Notes: generated from the sequence alone by a model not told the origin. DNA of 64,000 bases from Euwallacea fornicatus (GCF_040115645.1 NC_089541.1:7688001-7752000), one strand, 5' to 3'. Positions 11,501-23,108 are shown, counted from the first letter of the stretch. Numbers and translations: made by a program.

Positions 11501-13228
11501 TTAATAATTAGTGGGACCTCCTTTATTTTTAATGACTTCTAAGAGACGTGAGTTCATGGTGTTTACTAATTTTTTCGTTATTTCTGGCGAAATTTTTTTC
11601 CATTCGTCCAACAGAGCTGTTTTCAATTCTTCTTTATTTTCTACTCCTCGTTTTCTTACGTTGCGACTGAGCTCATCTCACAGATATTCAGTTGGGTTCA
11701 GGTCTGGAGATTGTGGAGGGGTTTTGAGTTGCCGGGGTGCATTATATAGAAGCCATTCTCGAACTTTCAGAGCACAGTGTTTTGGATCGTTATCTCGTTG
11801 AAATAGAAAAGACCCAGTCAGTTCTAATTTTCTAACACTGTTTGTTGATCCTTGACGTAGAACTCACGATGAACGCGGACTGGATTGTTACGTTTGAAGG
11901 ACCACCCTGAACTTACAGTATCAGGGACACTGTTTTCTGGTTCCAATTAATCAACACTCCGTTTAACAATAACAACGATTTATCGATTTTACTGCTAACT
12001 AATTTTATACCAGACGAGTTAGGACTAACTGACAACGAGCCACTATATAAACTTAGTGGTTCAGTTAAGTCGCTGCGTGTACACTCAAAGTATATATTGA
12101 TTTTTTTTGAATATATTTCCCGGAAAATAAATGCCTGAGTCGTTCGGATAGAATCACTCGTCAAAAAAAGCCCCGCAATCCTCCTTGCCAGATCTTAAGT
12201 ACCAAAATGCCAGAACCTCCAGGCAGAGGCGTGCTGCCTTCCCGAGCCAACTTTCACACATCTGGTACCTATTTTCAAGAAATGTGACCGTTAGTCGGGT
12301 ACTTTTAGGAGGCACTTCTATTAGGATATACGATATGTTTTCTTAACGTATCGTAAATATATCCCAATTTTTAGTGCCGCAAAAGGGAACGAACGTATCT
12401 CCTCCCGCACTAAACGGCCCTTTCACTTCTTGAGGTGGTTTGTTTATTAAAGAATGCTGGGAAATAATCTGCGGAACAGGGGCGTAACTTAAGGTCTTAA
12501 AATACAAATTAATTTACTTATTATCTAAATAGGGCCTACGTCTTAACAAACACTTTCATTTAAATTACGTTTCAGAATGTCAATATAAATGTATTGATCC
12601 ATTATACCATTAATGATATACAAATTTCCAACTACAGCAGCACTCATGCCCTCCCATACCATAATTCCACCTCTGCCATGTTTAACGCTTCCCACTAAAT
12701 TTATTGGATTTAATGCTTCGTTCTTTTTTCTCCAAATTTTTGCTCTTCCAGTCGCTCCATGCACATTAAATTTCGATTTGTCAGAAAAAATGACGATATT
12801 CCAAAATGATTGAGGCTTAGATACATATTCTTTTGCAAAGTCCATTCGACGCTGTTGGTTAATTTTGCTTATGTATGGTTTCTTGCGAGCGACACTGCCA
12901 TAATATTCACTTGAATGTAACGTGTTTCGGACAGTTTGAGGAGTGACACTCACATTATAATCAATTAGTAAGTTATTGGCGATTTGTCCGGCACTTGTAC
13001 TGGGTTTATCACGAACAGTTTTTAGAATTCAACGTTTGTGAATATTGTTAAGCTTCCTTGGTCTTCCGGAACGAGGTCTATTTGATACCTGACCGAGATC
13101 TTTATACCTTCGGACAATGTAAAAAACTGTCGAAGGATTCTTATCCACAATTTTACTAATTCACGATATGATTTTCCTTCCGAAGAAAGCCTTACAATAA
13201 GTTCACGAACTGCTTTTGGAACATCCAT
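11501..13228 (-). pseudogene. Tc1-like transposase (DD34E), interrupted by LTR
   Basis: Starting at ATG 13228 (MDVPKAVRELIVRLSSEGKS) the minus strand encodes the bipartite HTH, a GRPRK linker, then VTPQTVRNTL and the catalytic block beginning VIFSDKSKFN. Coding then breaks at 12553 and resumes at 11838 in the same frame with RKLELTGSFLF, QRDNDPKH and SPDLNPTEYL, ending at TAA 11501. The gap is exactly the solo LTR and its duplicated target. Further damage includes a frameshift near 13165, TGA at 13029-13031 and TGA at 11678-11680, where W is expected. The catalytic residues look like D, D, E of a Tc1-type enzyme. Confidence 0.9.
11839..12548 (+). mobile_element. Solo LTR with 5-bp target duplication
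   Basis: The 710-bp insert begins TGTTTGTTGATCC and ends GTCTTAACA, so it has the TG...CA ends of a retrotransposon LTR. It is flanked by AACAC on both sides (11834-11838 and 12549-12553). Removing it with one AACAC restores the reading frame of the interrupted Tc1-like transposase, which proves the boundaries. Inside lie TATATAAA at 12044-12051 and AATAAA at 12126-12131, the order expected for a plus-strand promoter and polyadenylation signal. No internal coding region or second LTR is present, so it is a recombination product. The family (Gypsy, BEL/Pao or Copia) cannot be told from the LTR alone. Confidence 0.87.
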
Positions 13229-13584
13229 TTTTTTTATAATCGCTTCAAACTACTACGAATCTTATCACTCTTTGACTTGAACTAAGAATGGCAAAATACT
13301 TAATAATAGTAAAACTATTTTTTCAGGTTCAGAATTTGTTTATTTTTCTTAGATAGGAAGTGTTCAAAAACTTTTTTGGCGGTGCCGCTTGTGTTTACGT
13401 ATTAATATGTCTATTTTTCCGGTTTAATCTTTATAATAAAATTATGTATAAATGTTAAAATGTAGCGTATTCTTTGTAGTTTCCAAAATATATTATGCTT
13501 TTTGAAAAAAAATTATTTCACTGATTTGCACCACAATTAATGACTTTCAGCCGGAGTGTTCACAGACTTTTTTGGGGCAGTGTA

Positions 13585-14582
13585 TATCCAAACGTACAAG
13601 AATAATTTGCCTTCATCAGAGTGGTAAAAGCTATAGAACAATAGCCAACAGTGTTAATGTGTCATTTTTGGCAGTTCGTTATGTAATAGAAATGTGTGAA
13701 GAAACGGGAAACACACAAAATAAACCCCGTTCTGGAAGACCGAACAAACTGAACGCGCGAGAAAAGCGATTTATAACTAGAGAAGTTCAAAAAGATCCTT
13801 TTACTAGCGCCCAAACATCGATAACTGATATCGCAACAACATCAGGAACAAATGTTCATCCCCAAACCATAAGAAATATTCTACATGGAGCAAACATTTT
13901 TGGAAGAGCACCAAGGAAAAAACCGTTCATCTCTGAGATCCGAGAAGAATCGTCAGAAACGTTTACAGTTTGCCAAAGATTACATGGACAAGCCTTTGGA
14001 GTGGTGGAGAAACGTAATTTTTTCTGAGGAAAGTAAGTTTTGTCATTTCGGTTCGGATGGGAAACGGTTTGTGTGGAGAAAACCAAACACAGAGCTGAAG
14101 CCAGGAAATTTGAAACCTACGGTGAAACATGGGGAGGAAGCGTATTAGTTTGGGGATGTATGGAGTACAATGGGGTAGGAAATCTGGCATTTATAATGAC
14201 AGTCCGAAGTTACATTGACATATTGCAACATAATTTAAGACCAAGTGGTGCTACATTAAATCTGGAAAATATTTTTTTCTTCTAACAAGATAATGACCCG
14301 AAGCATTCAGCCAATTTGACGAAGGAGTAGTTGTTGTACAATGTCCCTCACAGACTTATTACTCCACTACAGTCTCCTGAAGTGAACCCTATTGAAAATT
14401 TGTGGAAAACCCTTGATCTGAAAATTCGAAAACGGCACATTTCGAACAAAGAAAACCTGAAGACAGCTTTGCTCGAAGAGTGGTCCAAAATCCCTTTGGA
14501 ATACATTTAAACTCTCATTGATTCAATGCCCAGAAGACTAAAGGCCATTATTGATGCAAACGGAATGCATACTAAATATTAG
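13585..14582 (+). pseudogene. Tc1-like transposase of the outer element (DD34E)
   Basis: The first bases, ATG CCA AA, lie at 9952-9959; coding resumes at 13585 and reads SKRTRIICLHQSGKSYRTIA, the N-terminal HTH of a Tc1 transposase. GRPNK forms the linker. The frame shifts near 13940 (to the frame with QFAKDYMDKPLEWWRN) and again near 14130 (to the frame with GSVLVWGCMEYN). The catalytic part shows IFSEESKF, where the first D is already E, then QDNDPKH and SPEVNPIENLW, with 34 residues between the second D and the E. Stops fall just before QDNDPKH, after LTKE and after PLEYI. It ends GMHTKY at TAG 14580-14582. Confidence 0.9.
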
Positions 14583-14699
14583 AGATAATTTTTTATTAAG
14601 TTAACGTGTTTTTTTCTAATAGTTTAATAATGTGCAAATACTTATTTGAGTTAGATTTTTGTTTTTTTATATTTTTTATAACATGTATGAGTTAATATA

Positions 14700-16120
14700 C
14701 ACTGACTTTCAAAAAAACCGCAACACCAAGAAGAACACATCGTAAACGTTTGAAATTCTGACATCACGTTGGATCGGGTAATAGATAAAAACGATCAAAA
14801 TATCAAAAGAAAATTATTGTTAATAAGTGAAAAAATTTAATAATAATTTAATAATGGGTGGTATCTTCTCTTAAATTAATACATTCTTGTAAGCGACGTG
14901 GCATGCTTAAAATTAAATTCTCAATATCTTCCTGTGGTATTGTATCCCAGGCAATCTGCACCTGCTCGCGGAGTTCATCTATGGTCTCTGGAGGACGAGC
15001 TAAACGTTGAAGTCTCCGACCCATTATATCTCATACATGCTCTATTGGGGACAAATCTGGAGACCGAGCTGGCTGAGGCAAAGTATCCAAATTTTCAGCT
15101 TCCAAATACCTCAAAGTATCGTGGCTACATGTGGTCGCGCATTATCCTGTTGAAATGTGCTTCCAGGATGGTCGCGCATGTATGGTACAAGAACCGGTTC
15201 TAAGACACTATTAATATACCTCTGAGCATTTAATCTATCATAAATGAAAACAAGCGGAGACCGACTACCATACTGGATGGCATCCCAAACCATGACACTT
15301 GGTGTTAAACCAGAATGACGCCTTTCCAAAAAGTCCAAATTTAATCGCTCTCCTCTGCGTCTTCTAACACGTAACCGTCCATCAGATCGCCATAAACAAA
15401 ATCGGCTCTCATCACTGGACATGATTCTTCTCCACTCCTCCACCCATTGCACTCTCAGACGACACCACTCCAGTCGGGCCACCCTGTGGTTTCGTGATAA
15501 TGGAAGCCGACGCATAGGACGATATGAATTTAGTCCAAAACTTCGAATTCTGCGATACATCGTACTAAGGGAGACCCTTCGATTTAGGGTGGCTACCCAG
15601 TTAGCACCAAGAGACGGAATTGTTTCAAACGGGGCGCCTGTCGCTGAACGACGAAGTCGCCGGTCTTCGCGTTGGTTCGTCATTCTTGGACGGCCACTAC
15701 CACGATGACGATTTACTGACCCTTCGTGAGACCAATTTCTCCAAGCTCTTAGCACTGTTGATGCGTTTCGATCCAATCTACGCGCAATTTCGCGGAAAGG
15801 TAAACCTGCCTCGTGCATACCAACAATTCTTCCCCTTTCAAAGGGAGTTATCTGCATTTTGGCGTACACGAGGCATTTTGCACTACCACACATTCAATAT
15901 GGTACTAACAATAATACCTTTATCGCTATCCGCCTGTAAAAAAATTTGCAAAAAGAACGATCGTCACAGATAAAAAAGTAAAGAAAAACTTCATGTCGCA
16001 TTAAAATGCGAAATTGAAATTTTTATCATTTTTTTCTCTTTACAAGTCTAAAATCACACCAAAATTTCAAATACATACAATGCGTTCTTCTTGGCCTTGT
16101 GGTTTTTTTGAAAGTCAGTG
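14700..16120 (-). mobile_element. Tc1-like element 3
   Basis: A 1421-bp element with inverted ends CACTGACTTTCAAAAAAACC on both sides, extending about 37 bp with the GCAACACCAAGAAGAAC block slightly altered on the right, flanked by TA at 14698-14699 and 16121-16122. It inserted into the 3' flank of the outer Tc1-like element. It carries one transposase gene on the minus strand, more intact than those around it. Confidence 0.93.
14848..15876 (-). pseudogene. Tc1-like transposase of element 3 (nearly intact, DD34E)
   Basis: The likely original start is ATG at 15876 (MPRVRQ); a small frameshift just downstream now leaves ATG 15857 (MQITPFERGRIVGMHEAGLP) as the best start. The HTH is followed by GSGRPR, then the catalytic motifs IMSSDESRF, FQQDNARPH and SPDLSPIEH, giving D, D and E. 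One base is missing right after HVAT (about 15113), shifting the frame, and TGA replaces the W after IEHV. Coding ends DTTHY at TAA 14848-14850. It needed only a few mutations to die and is the best-preserved Tc1-like transposase here. Length agrees with the usual 340 or so residues. Confidence 0.92.
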
Positions 16121-16257
16121 TAGAAGAAAGATTCTTTTGTTAAAGTTTTATTTTGTAATACAGTGTATGTTAAAATCATTAAAATGACTGCAAGTTTTAT
16201 TTCTCGTTGTATATTGAAAGTAATAGGAGTGTGAAAATACTTCTTTGACCCACTGTA

Positions 16258-16907
16258 TAATGAGTATCATCTCCTTAGAGGAAAAACCTCTCAGTCGAGG
16301 ACGATAGTATTCGTTATGATCTCGTGCATTAATATACTATTGGCAACAGTGAATGATAAAAAAATCGAAAACTGAAGTGTTTTAAATTTGGGTACAATTA
16401 TCATTTTTGTAACGTTGAGACACATAGGGGAGCCGGCAGTATAAAAGTTGGTTAATTTGAAAACCGTTCCCTGCAAATCCTTTGTTGTAAAACGACCGTT
16501 AAACACCACTAGAAAACAGTTAATGAATTTAAATGGCGTCAATGTTATCCGCCATTCCAGGAAATAACGAAAGTTCGATACGATGTCCTCGATTTTCTCT
16601 ATTGCACTGGCCAATTTGCAGGACTGTTGTTAACGTAATTTCAGTTCAAATAGAGTAATTCTTTATAATGGGGTTTTAGATGCTTTTAATAATTAAAAGT
16701 ACTTTTATGGTACAGAGTTCCATTCATTATTTCCTAACTTCGCAGCAAAGCACGGACTTTTGCGAAATATATGTGATATAAAATTCTTATAAAGAAAAAC
16801 AATTTGAGGCTTTACTGTTATTTACGTTCTTCTTAAGGAAAACCCAAAGAACCTCTAAATATATTTTCAGTCTTTTACCAGGTCATCTTGCTCGTAATTT
16901 CACAGTG
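16258..16907. other. No gene recognised
   Basis: About 650 bp between the Tc1 nest and mariner 2. I see no motif-bearing frame, repeat ends or RNA gene. Confidence 0.6.
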
Positions 16908-16909
16908 TA

Positions 16910-18195
16910 CGAGGTCTGTAAATATGAAATCGGAATCTTTTAATAAAAAGTATAACTGAGCTGCGCAATAATTATAAAAAATATTTTATTCGAAATATTT
17001 CCCATCGTTACATATAGATTTTTCCCATCTCTCTGGCAATTTGTGGATGCCACGCCAAAAGAACTGTTGTTCTTTTGAGGCAAACCGTTCATCGAGCCAT
17101 TTTTGAACTGTTTCGTAAGAGGTGAAGTGCTGTTCTGCAAGAGCGTGTCTCATCGATGCAAATAAGTGATAATCGGATGGTGCTGTCAGGTGAATAAACC
17201 ATATGCGATAGTACTTCCCAATGAAACGTCCCAATCGTTTCCTTCACCAGTTTTGCAGTGTGTGATGGAGTATTATCATGAAGCAGTATCACCTTGTGTT
17301 GCCGCTCTTGATATTCTGGTCGTTTTTCACTTAAAGCTCGATGCAAATCCATCATTTATTGTCGGTAACGTTCAGTATTAACTGTTTCTCCAGGTTTTAG
17401 CAGCTCATAATAAATTACGCCTTTTTGGTCCCACCAAGCACAGAGCATTGTTTTCCGTCCATATCGATTTGGTCTTGCTGATGATGCTGACGGTTCGCCT
17501 GGAGTTACCCATGATTTTTTACGTTTGGGATTCTCAAAATAGATCCATTTTTCGTCACCAGTCACAATTCGATGAAGAAATGACTTTCTGTTATATCTGG
17601 TAAGCAACAATTGGCAAGTGGTTTTTCGATTTTCTTGCTGTCTTTCATCGAGTTCATGTGGGACCCATTTTCCTATCTTCTGAATTTTTCCCATAGCTTT
17701 CAAACGAATGGAAATGGCTTCTCGTGTCACATTTTATTGATTCGCTAATTGTTGTTGCGTTTGAGCATCGTCCTCATCTAACGCAGCTCGCAACTCGCCG
17801 TCTTCAAACTTTTTCGGTGGTTTTCCACGCTCTTCGTTATTCATGTCAAAATTGCCACTTTTGAATTTTTTAAACCACTCACAGCACTGTGATTTTCCAA
17901 GGGCATGTTCACCGTAAGCTTCAACAAGCATGCGATGTGAATCTGCAGCCGTTTTTTTCAAGTGGTAACAGAAAATCAATGCTGCCGGCAAATCGTAATT
18001 TGTAGGCACAACATTCGACATACTCAAAGCTGTTGCAAACTGTCCTGCAGTATTGAACCTGTATTGTTATGATTTGAAAATCATTCTCAGATGTAAATAA
18101 GAGATATAGTACTCTAATAACACGATAAGGTAGTACCTATATTGACCACTAGGGTTATTTGGAGGCAAATTCCGGTTTCATATTTACAGACCTGG
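16910..18195 (-). mobile_element. mariner element 2 (mauritiana-type)
   Basis: A 1286-bp element with ends CGAGGTCTGTAAATATGAAA and CCAGGTCTGTAAATATGAAA (complement), flanked by TA at 16908-16909 and 18196-18197. The inverted repeats are about 28 bp and differ at a few sites. It carries one transposase pseudogene on the minus strand. Confidence 0.93.
16986..18021 (-). pseudogene. mariner transposase 2 (inactive)
   Basis: I place the start at ATG 18021 (MSNVVPTNYDL), matching the family N-terminus, rather than at an upstream TTG. The HTH region contains CEWFKKFKSGNFD. Catalytic motifs are TGDEKWIYFENPKRKKSW (first D), LLHDNTPSH (second D) and APSDYHLF (third D), and it ends KYFE at TAA 16986-16988. 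Full length is about 345 codons. Two in-frame stops (17734-17736 and 17356-17358) and a 2-base deletion near 17185, between SPD and APSD, inactivate it. Apart from these it keeps all three catalytic aspartates. Confidence 0.94.
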
Positions 18196-18218
18196 TAAGG
18201 TTGATTCCCTTATTTATA

Positions 18219-19487
18219 AAAGGTGTTCCATCTGGTGGTCCTTTTTTGAACTATTAATTTTAGGTATGCCAGATTTACAAACTTTTATGTCCATGGCAGA
18301 TGTGAACTGTCAAAAGTATGCCATTTGTAGATATGGTTTCGCTTACAACACAACAACGCATTTTAGTTATCCAAATTTATTATGAAAATGGTCGTTAAAA
18401 AAAAATACGTTTCGCAAATTACGTGAAAGTTTCCAACTGAACGTGCTATTGGAAAAATTGTTGCTAATTTTGAAGAAACTGGTTCAGTGGAGGGTCGCAG
18501 AGCATACCAACATGTTCGTCCAGTTCGTAGTCGAGATGTTGTGGCCACAGTGAATGAAAGTGTTCGTGATCGACCATCAACATCGATCCGACATCGTTCC
18601 CACGAATTAGGCCGCAGGCCAACAACATTATGGCGAATTTTGCATGTTGATCTTCATTTGCATCCATACAAAATTCAATTAAAGCCAGCTGACCACTTAC
18701 AGCGGCGCGTTTTTGTTAATTGGATGCTGGAAAGAATCGATGGATTTTCAGCAAAAATCATCTTTTCCGACGAAGCACATTTTTATCTTTCTGGCCACGT
18801 TAATAAACAAAACTGTAGGTTATGGGGAGCTGAAAATCCTCATGAATATCATCAACAGCCTATGCATGCCGAAAAAGTGACTGTGTGGTGTGGCCTATGG
18901 TCTGGCGGAGTTATTGGTCCGATTTTTTTTGAAGATCGTGAAGAAAAAGCCGTAACTGTCAACGGAGATTGTTATCGTGGCATGACATCGGAATTTTGAT
19001 GGTCAGAAATTGATCGGATCGGTGCCACTGATCTTTGGCTTCAGCAGGACGGAGCAACAGCGCACACATCTCGCCAAACAATCCACTTATTGCATGAAAA
19101 ATTTCCGGACCGCATAATTTCGCGAAATTCGGACGTCAATTGGCCCCCAAGACCGTGCGATTTGACTCCATTGGACTTCTTCCTATGGGGTTTTCTGAAA
19201 AGTAAAGTGTATGCCAATGCTCCCCAAACAATTCAAGATCTCAAGCGCAATATTCGAACCGAAATTACGGCCATAGACCCGTTAATTCTGCAAAAAGTCA
19301 TTGAAAATTTTGATGTTCGGATGATGTCCTGTAAACGGAGCCGTGGTGGCCATATGTGCGATGTCGTGTTCCATACATAAAATGGCAAAGATCAACCTAC
19401 AACTTCCAATAAAATGTTTTGATTTTTCCTCTTAAAAAGTGCGTTTTCTTTCACAATTAAAAAAGGACCAACAGATGGAACACCCTT
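18219..19487 (+). mobile_element. DD41D-type transposon
   Basis: A 1269-bp element with ends AAAGGTGTTCCATCTGGTGG and AAGGGTGTTCCATCTGTTGG (complement), flanked by TA at 18217-18218 and 19488-19489. The inverted repeats are about 28 bp. Its transposase reads on the plus strand. The ends differ from both the mariners and the TACAGGG group. It lies 21 bp beyond mariner 2. Confidence 0.9.
18333..19380 (+). pseudogene. DD41D transposase (inactive)
   Basis: The frame opens at ATG 18333 (MVSLTTQQRILVIQIYYENG) and breaks at a TAA and small indels between 18396 and 18450. From 18487 it reads through the second HTH into the catalytic domain: IIFSDEAHFYLSG (first D), LQQDGATAHT (second D) and LTPLDFFLWGFLKSKVYAN (third D). 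Exactly 41 residues separate the second and third D, which defines the DD41D group (rosa/visitor-like) rather than mariner or Tc1. TGA at 18997-18999 interrupts the frame after MTSEF, and it ends with CDVVFHT at 19380. Family name is from motif spacing only. Confidence 0.9.
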
Positions 19488-19759
19488 TACAAAGAACAGG
19501 CAAATCAAATAGTAGTATACGGATTAGTTTTACTTTCTTTTCTCGCCTTTTCAATTCGGGTCGAGATGAAATTATTTTTTAGATGAGGTGATGCTAAAGT
19601 ATTGTTAGAAATTATGTTAAAGACCCATTAACGATTAGCGAGTGAGCTCTAAACAATATTAACATTAAATCTACTAGAAACGAGGCACAACTAACTCCTT
19701 TTCAAATATTAATTTACATTTCAAACAGAGAAAATGGGGAGTAGAACGCTCCCCAGGAA

Positions 19760-19767
19760 TGACGTCA
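19760..19767. promoter_or_regulatory. CRE-type palindrome TGACGTCA
   Basis: A perfect TGACGTCA, the consensus for CREB/ATF bZIP factors. An 8-bp word occurs by chance about once per strand in a window this size, so function is unproven. Confidence 0.25.
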
Positions 19768-22700
19768 AAATGACATGTACCTGTTAACTTGGTTATGCCG
19801 ACGCGTTTTTAATATGCTCCTTTAACGTCATTTCCATGGAAAAGTTCCACTCTTCAGAGTACAGAATCGGGGCTCAGATGGGAAAATTGTGCATAACGCT
19901 GAATAATTAAATTTGCTTTCTCAAGGTTACTCTACTCATCATTTTTGAACACATTAAATCATTAATCTCCCACCGACATTAATCGACGACTACATAAAGA
20001 ACTTCCATATTTAATTCGTTACTCGAATAATATGCGTAAAATATTCCGCATTTATATACACCGAGGGTCTCAGAAAAAAAAGGACCGCAAATAACGGGGA
20101 AAACAGATTGTGACTAAATAACATTGTGATAAATATTGGCCCACAAAAGCTTCGTTAAACGTTCGACTATTGAACTCAAAATCGCATTTTCAAAATAAAT
20201 AGTTTTTGCAGATAAAACCAATAAACTTTCGACACGACTCTGTAAAAAGAGTATTTCAAAAATCCAGTTTATTTCCTTTATTACCGTTAAAATTTGTGAA
20301 ACGAAAAATTGCAAATTGCAACCCAGATAAAAGGCGATGGAATAAATAAATAAATTAGAACTCTCTTTGTGCTCAAACGGCCCACATCGAATATGAATTT
20401 CGATCCGGAACAGTTTTGGATTTTACCTGCTGAAATGAAACCATAGGAGATAAAGGAATTAACTATGGTCACGCTTAGTATTTTAACTTTATTTTAAGTT
20501 GTATCAAATAATTATTAAAAAAAAGTAGTAGTATCGATCCATTTCCATTTAAAACTTCATTGGATTGCTAAAACTATGTTAGTTTCAGGGGAAGTTCGAA
20601 AATTAATTAAAGTTCAATCTATACAAAGTGCTTGTAATTTGACGTTACAGAAATTTAATTTTAAAAGTTACTTCAACTAGAGTAAATTTTACCGATAAAT
20701 TGATATGTACACTGCAATGTTACTCGCTTTCATAAAGGAAGCTTTGCAAGCCGTAATTGAAAATTTGCAAAACCCTGAAATAAACATGATAAAGATGCAA
20801 ATTCCTGAAGGCGTCAACGATTCTATTAATTAGCTTCGTATGTTAATACAGAGTTTGATCATTAGCATGATGTACTTAGAAGGAACTTGAACGCAAAGGA
20901 AAATATATAATGGCTCCTAGACGAAAGTATCATGACCTATTTTCCTTTTTCCAGGCCATAGATCCCATCTTCTATTACACTGTATTTTAGTGGCTATAAA
21001 TCGGCCCTTCCTAAAATAAATCCCTGATGGTTTCAGTTGGCATAAATCTACCGAGGTAAATATGATAAAGCTCCATAAAATCCACGGGTATAAAACTTTA
21101 TTCTCTAGGTTTATTGAAATATTTTTGGCATATTACTATTATGCAATTTATAAGTGCTATTCACAATTAACGTTGAAAATTTCACGACTACATTTGACGG
21201 CCCGTAAAACACTTTGGTTTGCGGTCGATTTTGTCAGATACAACTTTGACAATTTTTATATGACAATTTACAACCAACGAAACTTTCGAAAATTTTTAGG
21301 TCGTATCAGTTACTGCAGGCGACGTTAATAAGTGTAACGTTTCGGACGTTCTCTTCACATTTACAACACGAGAACTAAAAAACATAAACAATTTTTTTAC
21401 CGAATACCACGCGTGCTTCGACCGGTCTCCTCAAATTTCTCTTCGAACACGAACTTCTTAGGAGAATTACGTGTTCTCAAATCAATTTCAAATAATCTCT
21501 TCCGGAAATAATTCAGGCACCAGTGGTTTTATAAGTGAAAATTCTATATCTCCGAAGACTTCAATTCAGGACGTTTATTGCAATTGGAATGTAAGGAATT
21601 ATTAATAGATATCTCCCTCGTCTAGCCAGAAAATTAATAACCTTCGGAAAGATGGCTGCATCGACGACTACGGAATTCCCGATACTGCTCTCAATGCGAA
21701 TATTATTGAAATGAGCTTGAAACTTCCTAATAGAGTTTAAGCGACATAGTTCCCCAAACTGCTCTATTATGAGGTAAATGAATTGCATATAGTGAGTATG
21801 CCAATTGAAAACGAAGGGAACTTTACCGTTCGCTCTATTCACGTAAAAGGCCCATAGGGAAGATTTGATTATTTGATTTTTGTGTGAATAATGACCTCAA
21901 TGGCATACAAAATTTCCATAGATTAGGAAACTTGCCGCACCAGCTTTTGTGCACAATTTCGTTCCGATAGCTCCGTTTATCCCTCCATATCTTGTCATTA
22001 GCAAAATATTATTGCCCCCCTCCATTCTATTTGCAACATTACGAAGGCAACAATTTGTATCATCAAGACTACAATTCGGCATTACAATTCAGATTCAGAA
22101 TCTACGTCCCATAATACACTTTATACTCGAGTTACATGACATCATTTGTTGGCTACTGCTTTATGTCGCCTAATTCACGTTAAACTGCATGGGAAAATTG
22201 GATTTTCCCACCATGTGCATCCATTGAAAACCGTCATGTTACGGTCGTTCGGCTGAAATTGTTTCCTAAAAGTTAAGAGTCCTTGCAGTTATGTGATAAA
22301 TAATTCAAATGGGTCAACACCCGAGAAACTCGTCCACATAGCTTAGAGAGTTTCTACTGAGCGAGGCCTAAAAAGTTTCGTGACGATGATAAATGATGCT
22401 CATTGACTTCGGACAATTACGAAGATGCCGATTGATGAATGAATTTTCGATGACTTTAAATTAAGGAGAAACAAGGGGATTTCGGTTGTTAGCGGCGCTA
22501 TATTTCTCTGTAAGGGTGCTATGTTTTATTCATTAGTAACGGTCAATTTGCATTGAATAGCGCAACGTTTTATTCTGAACAAAAACGTGCATTAATTGAA
22601 TTTTTTTTTTCTGGAATGTTTTGGTAAAACTTTACGAAATACATTTCTCTATAAAAGTGTTAACTTCGTAATATGGAAGTGTTACAATGGACAAATGTGG

Positions 22701-22786
22701 AAATAAAATAATTATTTAGATAAGAACCTATATTTAAATAAATTATGGAACAAATCAGTTTATGGCCGCGCGAGTTTGCGAGCTAG

Positions 22787-22808
22787 TCCATTAATGGATT
22801 AATCCATT
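22787..22808. promoter_or_regulatory. Overlapping homeodomain-type palindromes
   Basis: TCCATTAATGGA (22787-22798) overlaps the perfect 16-bp palindrome AATGGATTAATCCATT (22793-22808). The latter contains GGATTA and TAATCC facing each other, the core bound by Otx/Bicoid-class (K50) homeodomains as dimers. A binding role is inferred from the motif only. Confidence 0.3.
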
Positions 22809-23108
22809 AAAACCTCATTACGTGCGCACTACACATAACTTTTATGTCCGATTTTATGTGAAGTTTTATTAATTTAACGTTTAAGTTAAAATCAAAACAC
22901 ATCTAAATAATATAACAATTAAACAAGCTCATGTTCGGATGCCAATACTCACTCATTGTGAGTTCCACAGTAAAAACATATGTTTTTTTTTTAATATGAG
23001 CCATAAGGATTTCGATAGAACGTTTTTTTTTTTTCAAAATGAGCAATAGCTCAGTCATAGAGGGGGTGGAATTATTATTTACGACGACGGTTTATGTGTT
23101 ATATAGCT

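Larger units (their letters stand above)
11243..13582 (-). mobile_element. Tc1-like element 2, split by a solo LTR
   Basis: Long terminal inverted repeats of about 215 bp lie at 11243-11455 and 13362-13582; both contain CACTCCGGCTGAAAGTC near the outer end and CAAGCGGCACCGCCAAAAAA near the inner end. The right terminus reads ...GGGGCAGTG followed by TA (13583-13584). The left side lacks the matching outermost 15 or so bases and begins at the TA of mariner 1. Without the 710-bp LTR the element is about 1.6 kb, which is normal for this group. It encodes a degraded DD34E transposase on the minus strand. Confidence 0.87.
9773..16255 (+). mobile_element. Tc1-like element expanded by nested insertions
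   Basis: The outer termini CAGTGGGTCAAAAAAGTATT (9773) and CAGTGGGTCAAAGAAGTATT (complement, ending 16255) are flanked by TA at 9771-9772 and 16256-16257. Removing the later insertions leaves 9773-9959, 13585-14697 and 16123-16255, about 1.44 kb, a normal Tc1 length. The transposase runs on the plus strand. A mariner plus a second Tc1-like element entered at a TA eight bases into its coding region, and a third Tc1-like element entered its 3' flank. Confidence 0.85.
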
